Of a stretch of DNA of 64,000 nucleotides, positions 11,230-21,463 are shown one piece after another. Below the pieces are notes generated by a model. The model had not been told where the DNA came from and searched no databases. It saw only the letters and a program-made list of their open reading frames with translations. Numbering within the stretch: position 1 is the stretch's first letter; every line of letters begins with the position of its first letter. The position numbers and the translations under genes were made by a program. Source of the DNA: Siderastrea radians (lineage: Eukaryota > Cnidaria > Anthozoa > Scleractinia > Rhizangiidae); contig OZ024894.1 of NCBI GenBank assembly GCA_964017195.1, forward strand, positions 30,299,120 through 30,363,119, read 5' to 3'.

Positions 11230-13585
11230 TCATAGGTTTTTCAATACTGTTAACATCTGTGAGTCATACAAACCTTGTAATTCACGACGACGCTTCATTT
11301 CGCGAGCTTTTGACCAAAAGAGGGAAATAACGGTAGCAATCAAGCACCGAACAAGCCCTACCATCATGCAGCCCAAGAAAGAGAAATGTCCCTCATGTTG
11401 GCTTTTCTTATTACTCGTATTCCACGGTGTACTTGTAGAGACAGCTGTTGAAGTAAAAAGAGCGAAATGGCAATGCTTTAAAATGACCTGACTCAACACT
11501 TGTCGATCTGCAGCTCAGTACTATGGGGCAGCGAATTGATCTGACTTCTTTCTGGGAGTCAGATTTTCTCCTGGCGCTCTCACGCACTCAGTAAACGCTT
11601 TACTTATCTCTTTAGCCAGCAGCCCTGGTGAAGTGCTAAAATATTTAAGCTACCTTGGTACCGTAGAAATGGCCGAAGAAAAACTTACCTTCCGTTGAGA
11701 TGCCATATTTAGCTTTTCCTGTTTCAATACTGATCAATTGTGTTGTTGGTTGTTTTGTTCGAAGCACTTTGCTGCCGTCCTCTGGTTGTGTAGTGAATAT
11801 CTCCTGCGTTGAATGCGTCTTGAAATTAAACGTCCGTTTTGTTGCTGGCTTTGTGCTTTGCACTTGGCTGCTCACTAGGGTTTGTGAAGTTGATGGCTCG
11901 TTTATTGAAGCTAAAAGGATAAGAATACCCCAACCAGTCAAGAAATAATACAATCAGTGGCATTACAAAAGAAAATTATACAACTTTCACTCAATGTCAG
12001 ACGATAACTAAATACTATCTTATGAGTGATGAGTACTAAGCCAATATCTGCATTTCTACTGCTTCTCAGATGGGGGGGGGGGGGGAGTTAGGGTGGGCAG
12101 TTGGTGGTAGTGGTGGGGAAGGGGTAATAGGGGCTTTGGAACCCTGGAGCCTCGAACTGTTTTGCTCGTGGAGCCCGTCTGACCTTTCTCTCCTTGGAGC
12201 CCCTAATTTTTCGTCTTACAGCCCTGGAGCCTTAAGCCCCTGTCGAGCTTAATTGGCTAATTAAGAACGCTTGACCGGTCCAGACTATTCGTATCCGAAC
12301 CAGGTTGAACGGTCAAGAATCCGCGGGAATCCTTGAAATGAAACCTTTACATACACGTATAAAGAAATTAGCTCAAATTCGCTGACAATGGGTATTCGTG
12401 TATTTAAGCATTTTTAACCAAGCGAGGTCAAAAACGATTCAGTCTAAAACAAAGGTTTACAACCCACAAGGAATTAAAGTTCAAATTGCTTGATTAGTTT
12501 TCACCGGGAGATTTGAATCTTCTGCTGGACTGAAGTAAGGATCAATTTGCATCCAGGGTAGGGCCAGGGTTATAGTTGACAAGACAAAACGTAGCTGAAG
12601 TTAGGGATAGGCGAACGTTTTGTTTGCAAGGAATACTGTAGCTATGTTGATAAGATACCATGACCGCAACGTACTTCTTTAACAGCCACACTAGTATACT
12701 TTTCATGGTGCCCTCGGTCTTGACTCGGACGGTGAATAACACATGGTTCCACATGCATGTAGCGATCCTGGTTTTTGTTAATTGGCGTATACGAAAAGGA
12801 AAACAAATACGACTACAAAATATTTGTTTTTAATTGGCGCAGATGATAATTAAATTCCCTTTCGCAATAGCGTGATTCTCGGCAGTATGGAATGGTGTCG
12901 GCCCAAGTTCGTGAACCTAAAACCCTTCGCAGTTACGGACTGTGATATTCGTTGCCTCATAACGTCAGCACCCCGAATAATAACTAAAGCAGGTCATGCG
13001 TTAAACGCGGTGTATGGGTTCCTGAAAATAAAACAAGTCGACAAATGTTCCAAGCATTTTATCTCCAGTTCCTCCAATCCCTATAAGAGTGTTGTCGCGT
13101 GTGAAAGGAAGGTCGCCATAATGTGTTTTTGTTCTACTGAAGTCGTTAATGATAGTGTTTAGTTGAAACATTCTGTGTAGCTTTCAAAATGAAATAATTC
13201 TTATTACATTTTATTCATGCACACAACGATGAAGGCATTAGGATCTGCAAAGAATCTTATTAACCTGGCTAAAACGCCCAACAATTAAAAGAATCCAACC
13301 GAACCGACCAAAAATATCATCATCTTAAGGACCAGAAGTAGTTATAAAATAATAGTAACAGTAGTAGCATTTTTAAAGCGCAATGAACATTCGTTCTACC
13401 CGTATTACAACGGTAAGATAACTAATATTTGCGGCAATCGTTTTTACGTTACAATCAGAGACGATGGCAAGTTTTAAACCTAATTTTGTCAGAAGCTTAC
13501 CATCATTTCCCCGTACTTGCACGCCGAAACTTATGGCAAGAATACCCACCGTGACGATAAAACCTACTGTTTCCATAGTATGCAA
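11230..13585 (-). CDS. Small mucin-like type I membrane protein (3 exons, 173 aa)
   Basis: Exon 1 (13585-13501) encodes a signal peptide (hydrophobic core FIVTVGILAISFGV) and ends in phase 1 at donor GTAAGC. Exon 2 (11910-11689) follows acceptor CTTTTAG and encodes a Ser/Thr/Gln-rich stretch without cysteines (INEPSTSQTLVSSQ...), ending at donor GTAAGT in phase 1. Exon 3 (11444-11230) follows acceptor TTCAACAG and encodes a membrane segment (about residues 124-146, LGCMMVGLVRCLIATVISLF), a basic stop-transfer (KAREMKRRR) and a short tail ending VLKNL. The three exons total 522 bases, 173 residues plus stop, with no in-frame stop. Phase-1 joins are typical of shuffled extracellular exons. A further ectodomain exon may lie in the 1.6 kb intron. 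The role is unknown; a glycosylated stalk or adhesion protein is an inference. Confidence 0.6.
12071..12086. repeat. G tract with G-rich repeat words
   Basis: A run of G followed by GGAGCCC-type words to about 12240, within the intron of the membrane protein gene. Confidence 0.6.
12663..12760 (-). other. Possible skipped exon in the membrane-protein intron
   Basis: After an acceptor-like CAAAAACCAG, an open minus-strand frame reads DRYMHVEPCVIHRPSQ then ...VAVKEVRCGHG up to a GTATCT donor-like site. It carries two cysteines, as expected of an ectodomain exon, but phase and splice strength are not decisive. Confidence 0.2.
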
Positions 13586-15014
13586 ACTTTTACTGTTTAA
13601 CGACCTTGAATAGAGTTATGACGATAAGGAAAATATTTATTAGATTATATATTACATATCCGGGAAACGTAATTTTAAGGCAGTGCATCAGCACTTCGGT
13701 TTCCATGTACACGAACTATCATAAACCCAAATTCAGGGTACTAACTGTCATTTTAAAAGAATAAATTTCAATTTTTAACGGTGGATTAATTGAGTGAGAC
13801 GAGCAAAATAAATAAAAATAAATGAATAAATAAATAAAAATTATATCTACAGGTCAGAGAGAAAGCTACCAATAATAAAAAGATGATAAACGAGGATCGA
13901 ACGTACTGTGGAAAGCAGAAGTTCTACATAACGCTAACGCAAAGACGTCCGTCTGGTGAAACGGGAACTTTGAAAAAAGAAGTCATAATTATCAAACTTT
14001 CTTAAGATTTCTCATATAAAAACCGAAAGCATTCGAAAGCAGACATCTAATTAGACTGGTCTACGTGTGTCTGTAAAAAAATCCACGCTTGATTCTAAGA
14101 AACTGTAACGGAAGGCCGGAAGCCTCAGACTCTTTGTCTAGAAACTCCCCGTCTCAGGAATGTAAATGTTGTATTTTTTGTTTTGTGACGTTCGAATCCA
14201 TTTTTTGAATAGGTTGATATTCGGAGCCAGGGAGCGTTTTTGTATCTCACGTACATAAATACTAGCATTGTCTTTTCGAAACCTATCATCTCATTATTTC
14301 AAGACAAAGTACCACATTTTAAGCTTTTCCGTCTAGTCTAAGAAGTACTCCTTCTTCAAACCCAGGAAAACAACAAAATGACCTTGTTATTGCCATTCCA
14401 GTTTCTATTCTTAATGATGTCACATCCTGTTACTAATATTAATCCCCCCCCCCCCCAAAAAAAAACAGTTTGTCTTGTTTTGTTTTAGTTTGTTTGTTTT
14501 TGTTTGTTTGTTTTTTTTTGTGTTGTTTTTTTTAGGCAGGCACCTGTTCCAGCGCTTTTCAGTCACTCGTTTGTTTGAACAAAGAATTATACATGTTGAG
14601 TTTTCTTTCCTTTCCTGATATTTCTAAGTAAATAGTAAATAACGTTCAATTTAAACAACGTGAAACATTATAGCCCTTCTGTGCGATGTGTTCGATAAGA
14701 GAACATATACTTTGTGGATAAAGAAAGAATAGAACTGTATTAGGTTGTGTAAGGTTAAACTTCTTACTCAAATGAAAATGTTTCTGGATATTAATTCGTT
14801 TTTGAAATCTGTTTATTTTAACAGAAAGGGTAGCCTAAAATTGTTATGAACGTCACAGAACATCGTAACAGTTTCGTAAGAGTAGTAGTTTGCGATACTT
14901 TAAGGGTGGATTCATTTGCAGCATACGCGTATAGCAAAAATGCGACAACCCGTTTGTTTGCATCCAGTTTAGGTTACGCGTATGGACCGGTAAGCGATAA
15001 ATCAATGACCTCAG
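13586..15014. other. Intergenic, AT-rich
   Basis: Contains A/T-rich tracts, a C run near 14444-14455 and TTTG/GTTT runs to about 14530. No gene was recognised. The 14846-15094 plus-strand open frame overlaps the start of the R1 repeat and has no splice support. Confidence 0.4.
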
Positions 15015-15127
15015 TTACCTGCACTCGTTTTGGCTCTGTGTTCCAAAAGCTCCAAATGTTCAGATACAAATCAAAGGCCAATTCAGGAGTTTAATTGCTT
15101 TCCCCGTTGTTTGATTGTTGTTTTTAC

Positions 15128-15187
15128 CAGTCCGTCCGCAACCTCTAAACTGAGAACAACTGCGTTTTGTGCTTTGCGTTTAACAAA
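15128..15187 (-). other. 60-nt exon-like segment conserved in both R1 copies
   Basis: On the minus strand an acceptor TTTATAG is followed by twenty codons (FVKRKAQNAVVLSLEVADGL) and a GT donor. R1 copy 2 has the same at 28216-28157 (acceptor ACCATAG, FVKCKVQNAVVLGLEVADGM, donor GTAAGC). Length and reading frame are kept although the DNA differs at several sites. Neighbouring exons could not be joined, so the gene is not defined. Confidence 0.35.
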
Positions 15188-15619
15188 CTATAAAGATGGT
15201 GAATTCTGGCGTCCCTCACAACAGTAATCTTGTTTCTTAGCTGCATAGAAATTACCTGTTCAAGTTCAAGTTCAAATTCTGTCTTCATTTCGATCAAACA
15301 GGCACATGATGGCGCCGTTGCGCGAACGGATTTAACCTTGTTCGTTCACCTCCTGCAGCTAACATGGACGGAAATCGTACAGCCTCAATCCGCTTTGAAC
15401 GATGGTTACAGCAATGTTTCAAGAAAAATCAAACACGTACTACATTTCAGAGCCAGTAATTAGAAGATATTTTCCCCCAAACTTGTGCCACTTCGTTTAC
15501 TTCGGAGCAGTTTCATTGATTCATTCAGCTTTGCAAATAAACGCTGCCAACATGTACACTTCGCAAGGTTTTGGCACCTTTTTCGTTCAGTCAAGCGACC
15601 GATTCTTGTTCCCCTGTTA

Positions 15620-16412
15620 CCGTAGAATTTCGAAAGTAACGACCCCTCTGAAAGTAACGGCTTCCCGAAAGTAACGTATATTTTTTGCTTTTCTATTAAA
15701 TCCCGAAAGTAACGATCCCCCGAAAGTAGCGATCCCCCCGAAAGTAGCGGTCCCTTCCAAAATGTGACAATTCAAACAAAGAAATATATTGGTGGTATTT
15801 AACGTGATGTTTCTTCAAGTATTGTATTTATTCTACATCGCTTGAATGGCCGATGGTGTAATTTTCCAGCCCGCTGAGATTAATCTCGTCATCGCGTTCC
15901 CCTTACGTTGGCAAGGCAAATCCACATTTTACGAAGGAACGAATGATTGTACTTTTTTTCAGACGGCGAGAAAGGTGTTGCCATGCTTGTCCTGTCCATT
16001 TTGTGAAAAAGATCCTTCTTTCACTGGCAGTAACGTTTTCTGTCAGAAACTGGATTTAAGAAACTCATTGAAAAACAAGGTCTCTTCCGCCTCAAGCCAA
16101 ATGCTGATGGAACAATGTGATCGCAAGACTGTAATACGTGAACACTACTTGAACGAGCAATTCAGCCCTTTGTTGTTATAGTTTGCTTTGTAAAAACGGA
16201 TCAGTGAATAAACTAAAAATGTAACCTGAATAACCTTTTCATTTCCTGTTGAGCTTCCTCTTTGTGAAAAACGAGCACTGAATTACGGTACAAATGTTCT
16301 TCAACCATTCCAAAGTAACGGCTACCCGAAAGTAGCGGCTACCCGAAAGTAACGGCCCCTTTGGCTTGCAAATTCCGAAAGAAACGGGGCCGTTACTTTC
16401 GGAATTCTACGG
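15620..16412. mobile_element. 793-bp TA-flanked MITE with CGAAAGTAACG subterminal repeats
   Basis: Ends are CCGTAGAATTTCGAAAGTAA and the complement of TTACTTTCGGAATTCTACGG, flanked by TA on both sides (15618-15619, 16413-16414). R1 copy 2 lacks it, which gives the empty site. Several copies of CGAAAGTAACG/CGAAAGTAGCG separated by C-rich spacers sit just inside both ends. The interior holds a 111-codon open frame at 15846-16181 (MADGVIFQPAEINLV...CLSCPFCEKDP) without a known motif; it may be coincidental or a remnant. TA duplication points to the Tc1/mariner superfamily. Confidence 0.85.
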
Positions 16413-16871
16413 TATCTCTTTTCTCATTTTTTTTCTTTCTTTCTTAATTTTATAACCGTTATAGTGGTTGAGTTTTTATTGAAACTAGCAATTTTACCAC
16501 AAAAAAGGTTGTTTTTCGTTTTGTTTTGTTTTGTTTTGTTTTGCTTAATTTTTTTTTATGCGGTGCGAGTAGCATTCGCGAGAAGCATTCATGACGCGAG
16601 CCGTGGTATGGACTCTCATCTCCCACGGCTCTCGACCAATCAGAGAACGAGAAACTGATAAAATGTGGTAAAAAAAAGCATTTTAAACAATAGCCTACAG
16701 TAGAACAATAGCTAATAAAACAAAGAAGATCTCGTTAGGTTCTTACACTGAGTCAAACGTCCCAAAACAGTGTTCTTCAAGACAAGTGCAGCTATTATTT
16801 TATTTCGAAATTACATGTAAATTTTTCTTTAAATATCTCATTTAGGCAGTAAACTATCATTTTCTTAATAT

Positions 16872-17385
16872 TGTTGAGCACTCGCTTGGCTTCACGAGAG
16901 GTACCGAGACTCTGCTACGGGAGAGCTTCTTTATTGCTGCGACTTGAGCTTCTACAGATCCTTTGCTAATACTAACCGACTACTAGCTACAATCAAGCTT
17001 CTTTTATGATGTGCTGTAAACATGTTTGCGTCCCTAACTAAGGAAGACCAGATGGCGCCAGAAGAAGATAAAGTTGAAAGAATTCAAAAGAAGAACAGCT
17101 AAGATCAAAGAACCATTTGGCAAACGGAAGACAGATTAAGTTGGGCCAATCAAGTATAGAAAAAATTACGTGTTTGCGAAGAAATTGCCCTTGAACTCAA
17201 TGTTCAAGGAGGCCTTTGCAAAGCTTACAGGAAATCGCAAACCTGTCTACAGCACGCCCTCAGGTACGTAGACAAACAGGAAAACTTTTAGAAGGGAAGG
17301 CATTACACTTAGATCAACAATTACAGTACCAAAATTATTTCAAGGCTAGAAAAACAACTAAATCAATAGGCTAAAATTAGCTTCA
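16872..17385. mobile_element. ~510-bp insertion in R1 copy 1, identity unknown
   Basis: R1 copy 2 reads straight through this point (CTTAATATATAACTTC), so copy 1 gained about 510 bases or copy 2 lost them. The borders fall in AT-rich sequence (ATAT on both sides), so a target duplication is ambiguous. A short plus-strand open stretch begins at an ATG near 17021 (MFASLTKEDQMAPEEDKVER) and stops after about 26 codons, as in a decayed retrocopy. No terminal repeat was seen. Confidence 0.4.
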
Positions 17386-17972
17386 CATCAAGATATAACT
17401 TCTTTCACAAATTTTATTTTTACTTTTCTAAGGCGTTATTGAAAATACCAGAAAACCAGTAAACGATGTTCGTAACCAGGACACAAATGTGAAAAAAGTG
17501 GGCCAGCATAATCTTTTAACCCTCACGCGTACAAGCAATGGTCGAAGGGGGAAAAGGGGAGGATGTCCAAATTTGCAATGTAAATTATTTGTAAACATTA
17601 ATTTGTTGTTTTCAGTAGCCGTTTCGTTATCCCTTGATAGGTGCCCGCTATATGATATCAATGTTAAAGCGAAAAGGTCGTGTGAGGACAGGTTATTCTA
17701 AAGTAAAAAGGGGGACTATTTTTAAGGCCAAATCGATTCTTCAGTGGAAACAAATGAAAATAAAACGGATAATTATATAATAAAATAAGCAGTGTTTGAT
17801 TTATAACATTATTACTGTCAGTTGTGCAAAACCAGTAGTTTCCACACTTTCTAGGTAAATAGACTGACTAACGTTATTTACAAAAAAAATGACTGAAAGA
17901 AAAAGAAAAAAAGAAAAAAAAAATAGCTGCAATGCTACCATCGTAGTTAAATGCTCAGCAAAAAAGTGAACC

Positions 17973-18278
17973 CTATTTACCAGAGAAAATTACAGGCTCT
18001 CTGATAAATGAAATGCTTTTTAAGTATGGCAAGAGGGCAAAAACTAAGGCAATGGGGATCTCATCTCCCTTTTGCAACGGTGGGAGATGACGTCCCTTGT
18101 ACGTCAGATTTTTAAAAGTAACCTGATACAAAAATACATAAAGCAAAGGCAAATGAATCGTCATCATCATTTCAGGTTTGGGCACTGCTTTCATGTTCTG
18201 ATGCCACAAGTGAGTCATAGAAATATCGTCTGACATATGTGAAATACACACAAAATAGCAATATATGCATCCAAACAA
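17973..18278 (-). CDS. Conserved hypothetical ORF in R1, copy 1 (101 aa)
   Basis: The open frame runs from MFGCIYCYFVCISHMSDDIS to a stop at 17973. The same frame is open in R1 copy 2 (41656-41369). The two proteins share most residues, including SDDISM, WHQNMKAVPKPEMM, TIHLPLLYVFLY and KGDEIP, and the indel between them is in frame. It has hydrophobic stretches but no recognised domain. Conserved frame in two diverged copies suggests coding now or recently; alternatively the copies are young. There is an in-frame pyrimidine-rich TTTTTGTATCAG that could be an internal acceptor. Function unknown. Confidence 0.35.
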   Translation of the reverse strand: MFGCIYCYFVCISHMSDDISMTHLWHQNMKAVPKPEMMMTIHLPLLYVFLYQVTFKNLTYKGRHLPPLQKGDEIPIALVFALLPYLKSISFIREPVIFSGK

Positions 18279-19065
18279 TCAATCAGGGCTATTAGCTAAC
18301 TAGCAGATATCTATTTTCATCCAAAGAAAGTGAACAAACAACGACAGCAATAGGCAGCAAAGATCGAGCGACAAACCCCATCCCCACGGTTTGGCCTGAA
18401 CGTGGGCGCAGTGGCGCACACGAGGCAAATTTCCCTACGCCGGTGATGCAATTGTGTGGTTCTTCGATGTTATTTTATGTATTTAACACGAATAACAGTA
18501 ACAAAACGAGACAGAACAACAAAATATAACAGCTTTAGACTTTTAAAATATATCAGGCTCAGATTAAGCTTAAAATATAAATCTTATGGAGTGAGCTTAG
18601 GCCTTAAATAAAACTAGTGCTACAAAATGTTTATTCTACATGGCTTACATCTCTGTGAGTTCAGTGGAAATGACTCATTTATGGAAATGACTCATTAATT
18701 TTTGATCTGGCATATTCCAGGTGCTGCTTTGGAGGCAGTGATAATCATTTTGACTTTGTTGAATTTATTTGTGCCCATTCTTTGCGCTGGGCTTTGCCAC
18801 TTTCAATATTGTTTTCTACACTTTAGCTTCAGTGAGTCACATTAAACACTAGAACTGAGGAGATGGTGAGACTGTAAACAATGGAAAAATAAAGCATTTT
18901 AACAGTTCTGGGGATAATATTCCCAGGTTTGAAAAAATTTTCTGCTTAACAACTTCAATCAATTGAGTAACCTGCAGCTAGGTGAAGTTTGAAAGTGTTT
19001 CAAAAATAGAAATGGGAAAGAGAGGATTGAACTCACCTGAGGGAGTAATCCGCAAGTGATGGAAT

Positions 19066-19465
19066 AGTACACAACTGACGGAGTAATAAACAACTGACGG
19101 AATTATCATCCAACTGACCGAGTGTAAGACAACTGACCGAGTCTGAGACAACTGACTGGGTAATACACAACTGATCGAGTAATGCACAACTGACAGAGAA
19201 GTACACAACTGACCGAGTAATGCACAACTGATGGGGAAGTACACAACTGACCGAGTAATACATAACTGACAGCGTTATCATGCAACCCACTGAATGACAC
19301 AGAACTGGCAGAAAAATGCACAACTGACCAAGTGATGCACAACTTTCAACTGCAACTTGCAACATGCAACTGACAGAAAGGTTACACAAATGACCAAGTA
19401 ACGCACAACTGACGGCGTGACACACAACTGATAGAATTATCGTACAACTGACTGGGTGATACACA
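19066..19465. repeat. 19-bp minisatellite (ACAACTGACCGAGTAATGC)
   Basis: About twenty imperfect units of the form ACAACTGAC[CAG]GAGTAATGC run in tandem, with occasional longer spacers. Because 19 is not a multiple of three, all frames stay open and produce spurious repetitive proteins. Confidence 0.9.
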
Positions 19466-20584
19466 CAGGACCTTTGCATCAAATTCCCTACTCCTCAGGC
19501 AAGGAAAATACATGTAGCAAAATGTCTGAGGTATGCCCGGAGGGGAGGGGAGGGGGGGGGGGATGTTGAAGATTCGAATTGATCAGCACATAACCTTATG
19601 TTACAAATCCCACTTTTTAGGATAACTCGTTATTTCTTTGAATCTCTGTTGTAACTTTTAGTGGATTTTTGTGGTGTTCTAATTGGATCTGCAAACCCTT
19701 TTTATTTGGCTTAGATTGACATGAGAATAGTTTTAAAGTAGAGACATAAGATGGGAAATCGTTTTAAGAGACCATCAAAAACTGATATCCACATAAGAGC
19801 ACCCCAGGTTGATAGCAGTCAATTATGATATTCCTTTCCTTGTTCTTAACTTTAAGCCCCGATATCAACAAACATGTTCTCCTCACTATTCTCTGTAAAT
19901 GTCTTATGGTACTACTTGAGAGAATTCACATAAACATCCAGACATTTTATTTTTGGTGATTATTTCCTTTATTCTCAGGGCCTGTATGTTTGAACAAGTA
20001 GTGATATTGTAAGGAGAAATTAGATGTTTGTTTGTCACTACTGGGGCTTAAAGGCCTAGCTACAAGTTCCAATTTCAAAACTTCAAGAAATCTTTTTCTC
20101 TCCTTTTTTTTTCCCTGAAATCCTCTCTTTCCCATTGATTTAAATCTTTCAAACACTTTCAAACTAAACCCAGATAACTCAATTGATTGAAGTTGTTAAG
20201 CAGAAAATTTTTCAAACCTGGGAATATTATCCCTAGAACTGGTCTAACATGCAAAGAAGACTTTATCTATCCACTGTTGAAATGCTTTATTTCTCCATTA
20301 TTTACAGTCTCACAATCTTCTCATTTCTAGTATTTAATGAGACTTACTGAAACAAAAGTGTAGAAAACAATATTGAAAGCGACAAAGCCTGGAGATCTGC
20401 AACTGTACAAGCAAAACTGTAGCACAAGGAATGGGCACAAATAAATTCAAGAAAGCCAAAATGATTATCACTGCCTCCAAAGCAGCACCTGGAATATGCC
20501 AGATCAAAACTTAGTTTAACCAGTCCATACAACACTGCTCTTTTCCCATTCCCTTGCACTTCGTTAAATCGAGGTTGCACTGTA

Positions 20585-20629
20585 AATAAGCTTAAATAAA
20601 TAAGTAAATAAATAAATAAATAAATAAAT
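20585..20629. repeat. (AAAT)n microsatellite
   Basis: A run of AAAT/AAGT units inside the right arm of the foldback element, absent from the left arm. Confidence 0.85.
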
Positions 20630-20721
20630 GAGTCATTTTCTATTAAAGGCCTAAGCTCACTCCATAATATTTATATTTCAAGCTTAATCTGAGCCTGATA
20701 TATTCGAAAAGTCTTAAGCTG

Positions 20722-21463
20722 AAGCATATAATGTTAAGAAGGACGGATTTATAGCCATATTTAAGAAGGACAGATTTGTAACAATGTAAGGATAAGACAA
20801 TTTATTGCCGAAAGCCTCATGTAAGAAAAATATAATATGTTTACTTGAGCAACATTGAATCAAATAGCGGTACGGAGTTCCGCAGTAGAGTACGTTCAAG
20901 CCCATTACTCCTAACTTTAAAATAACAAAAAAGAAACAATGAACAGCAAAAACAAGACCTCTAACACTTTGCCGTATTCCTAAGACTCTTACATGCAAAA
21001 CGTGTCTGATTTTCCTATTTTTTCTTGAACTGAACTTCAGCTTTTTTCGCCATTTTGTTTATCTTCACCTAAGCATCTCGTACCCGGTTCTTCTCACCCT
21101 TTTCGCCGTAGCCGCCATTTTGAACCATCTCCATCCTCGTTGGAGACACGTGATCTGCTGTGTGCCAGGGTCTTCTCCCGAGCTGCCGCATTTTGAAAAG
21201 CGAGAAGACCCTGGGGACGAGATTGTCGAGCAACCGTCACTCTCAAAATGGCGCCTGCTCTAATGTTGCAAAGATCACATGATTCAATTGACAACTGCTG
21301 ACCACTGAATGCAGGCCATTGATTTCGGGCTCTTGAATTGAAATATTATAATTCACGCCATTTTAGACAGGAACTTTCCAAACTTTTGATTTCAGTGGAT
21401 GAATTACCACAATATCTTTTGCTTTGTCATTAAAGATGTGTTTATTGTTCATCGTGGTGTAAG
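20722..21463. other. Intergenic with a hairpin at 21162-21215
   Basis: CCAGGGTCTTCTC at 21163 pairs with GAGAAGACCCTGG at about 21201-21213, with a loop containing CGCATTTTGAAAAGCG. Several CCATTTTG/CAAAATGG words surround it. No gene was recognised. Confidence 0.45.

Larger units (their letters stand above)
15015..18530. repeat. R1 duplicated segment, copy 1
   Basis: This segment matches, in the same orientation, 28033-30034 plus 40916-41945 with many small changes. Shared landmarks include ACCTGCACTCG at the start, GTCCGCAACCTCTAAAC, a 60-base exon-like segment (15128-15187 here), GGTTCTTACACTGAG, ACTTCTTTCACAAATTTTA, GTCGAAGGGGGAAAAG and AGCTAACTAGCAGATATCT. Copy 1 carries two extra insertions relative to copy 2: the MITE at 15620-16412 and about 510 bases at 16872-17385. 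It is either a segmental duplication with gene remnants or a large repeat family; two copies cannot decide. Confidence 0.8.
18531..20721. mobile_element. 2.2 kb foldback element with minisatellite core
   Basis: The left arm (about 18531-18985) is the reverse complement of the right arm (about 20170-20721): for example ATATATCAGGCTCAGATTAA versus its complement near 20690, and GGATAATATTCCCAGGTTTG near 18910 versus 20215. The core contains the minisatellite at 19066-19465. The element abuts the end of R1 copy 1. No coding frame in the core is credible; the 149-codon frame there is minisatellite translation. Confidence 0.75.

Noticed and set aside
12872..13162. 96-codon plus-strand ORF, and an opposing 56-codon minus frame (THYGDLPFTRDNTLIGIGG...)
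   Set aside because: Neither has splice sites in a phase that fits the surrounding gene, nor a recognisable domain.
19066..19465. Possible CRISPR-like repeat array
   Set aside because: Units are head-to-tail 19-mers without unique spacers, in eukaryotic DNA, with no cas genes.
19033..19482. 149-codon minus-strand ORF with repetitive Cys/Ser/Val sequence
   Set aside because: It is the translation of a 19-bp minisatellite; overlapping frames give the same kind of repetitive protein.
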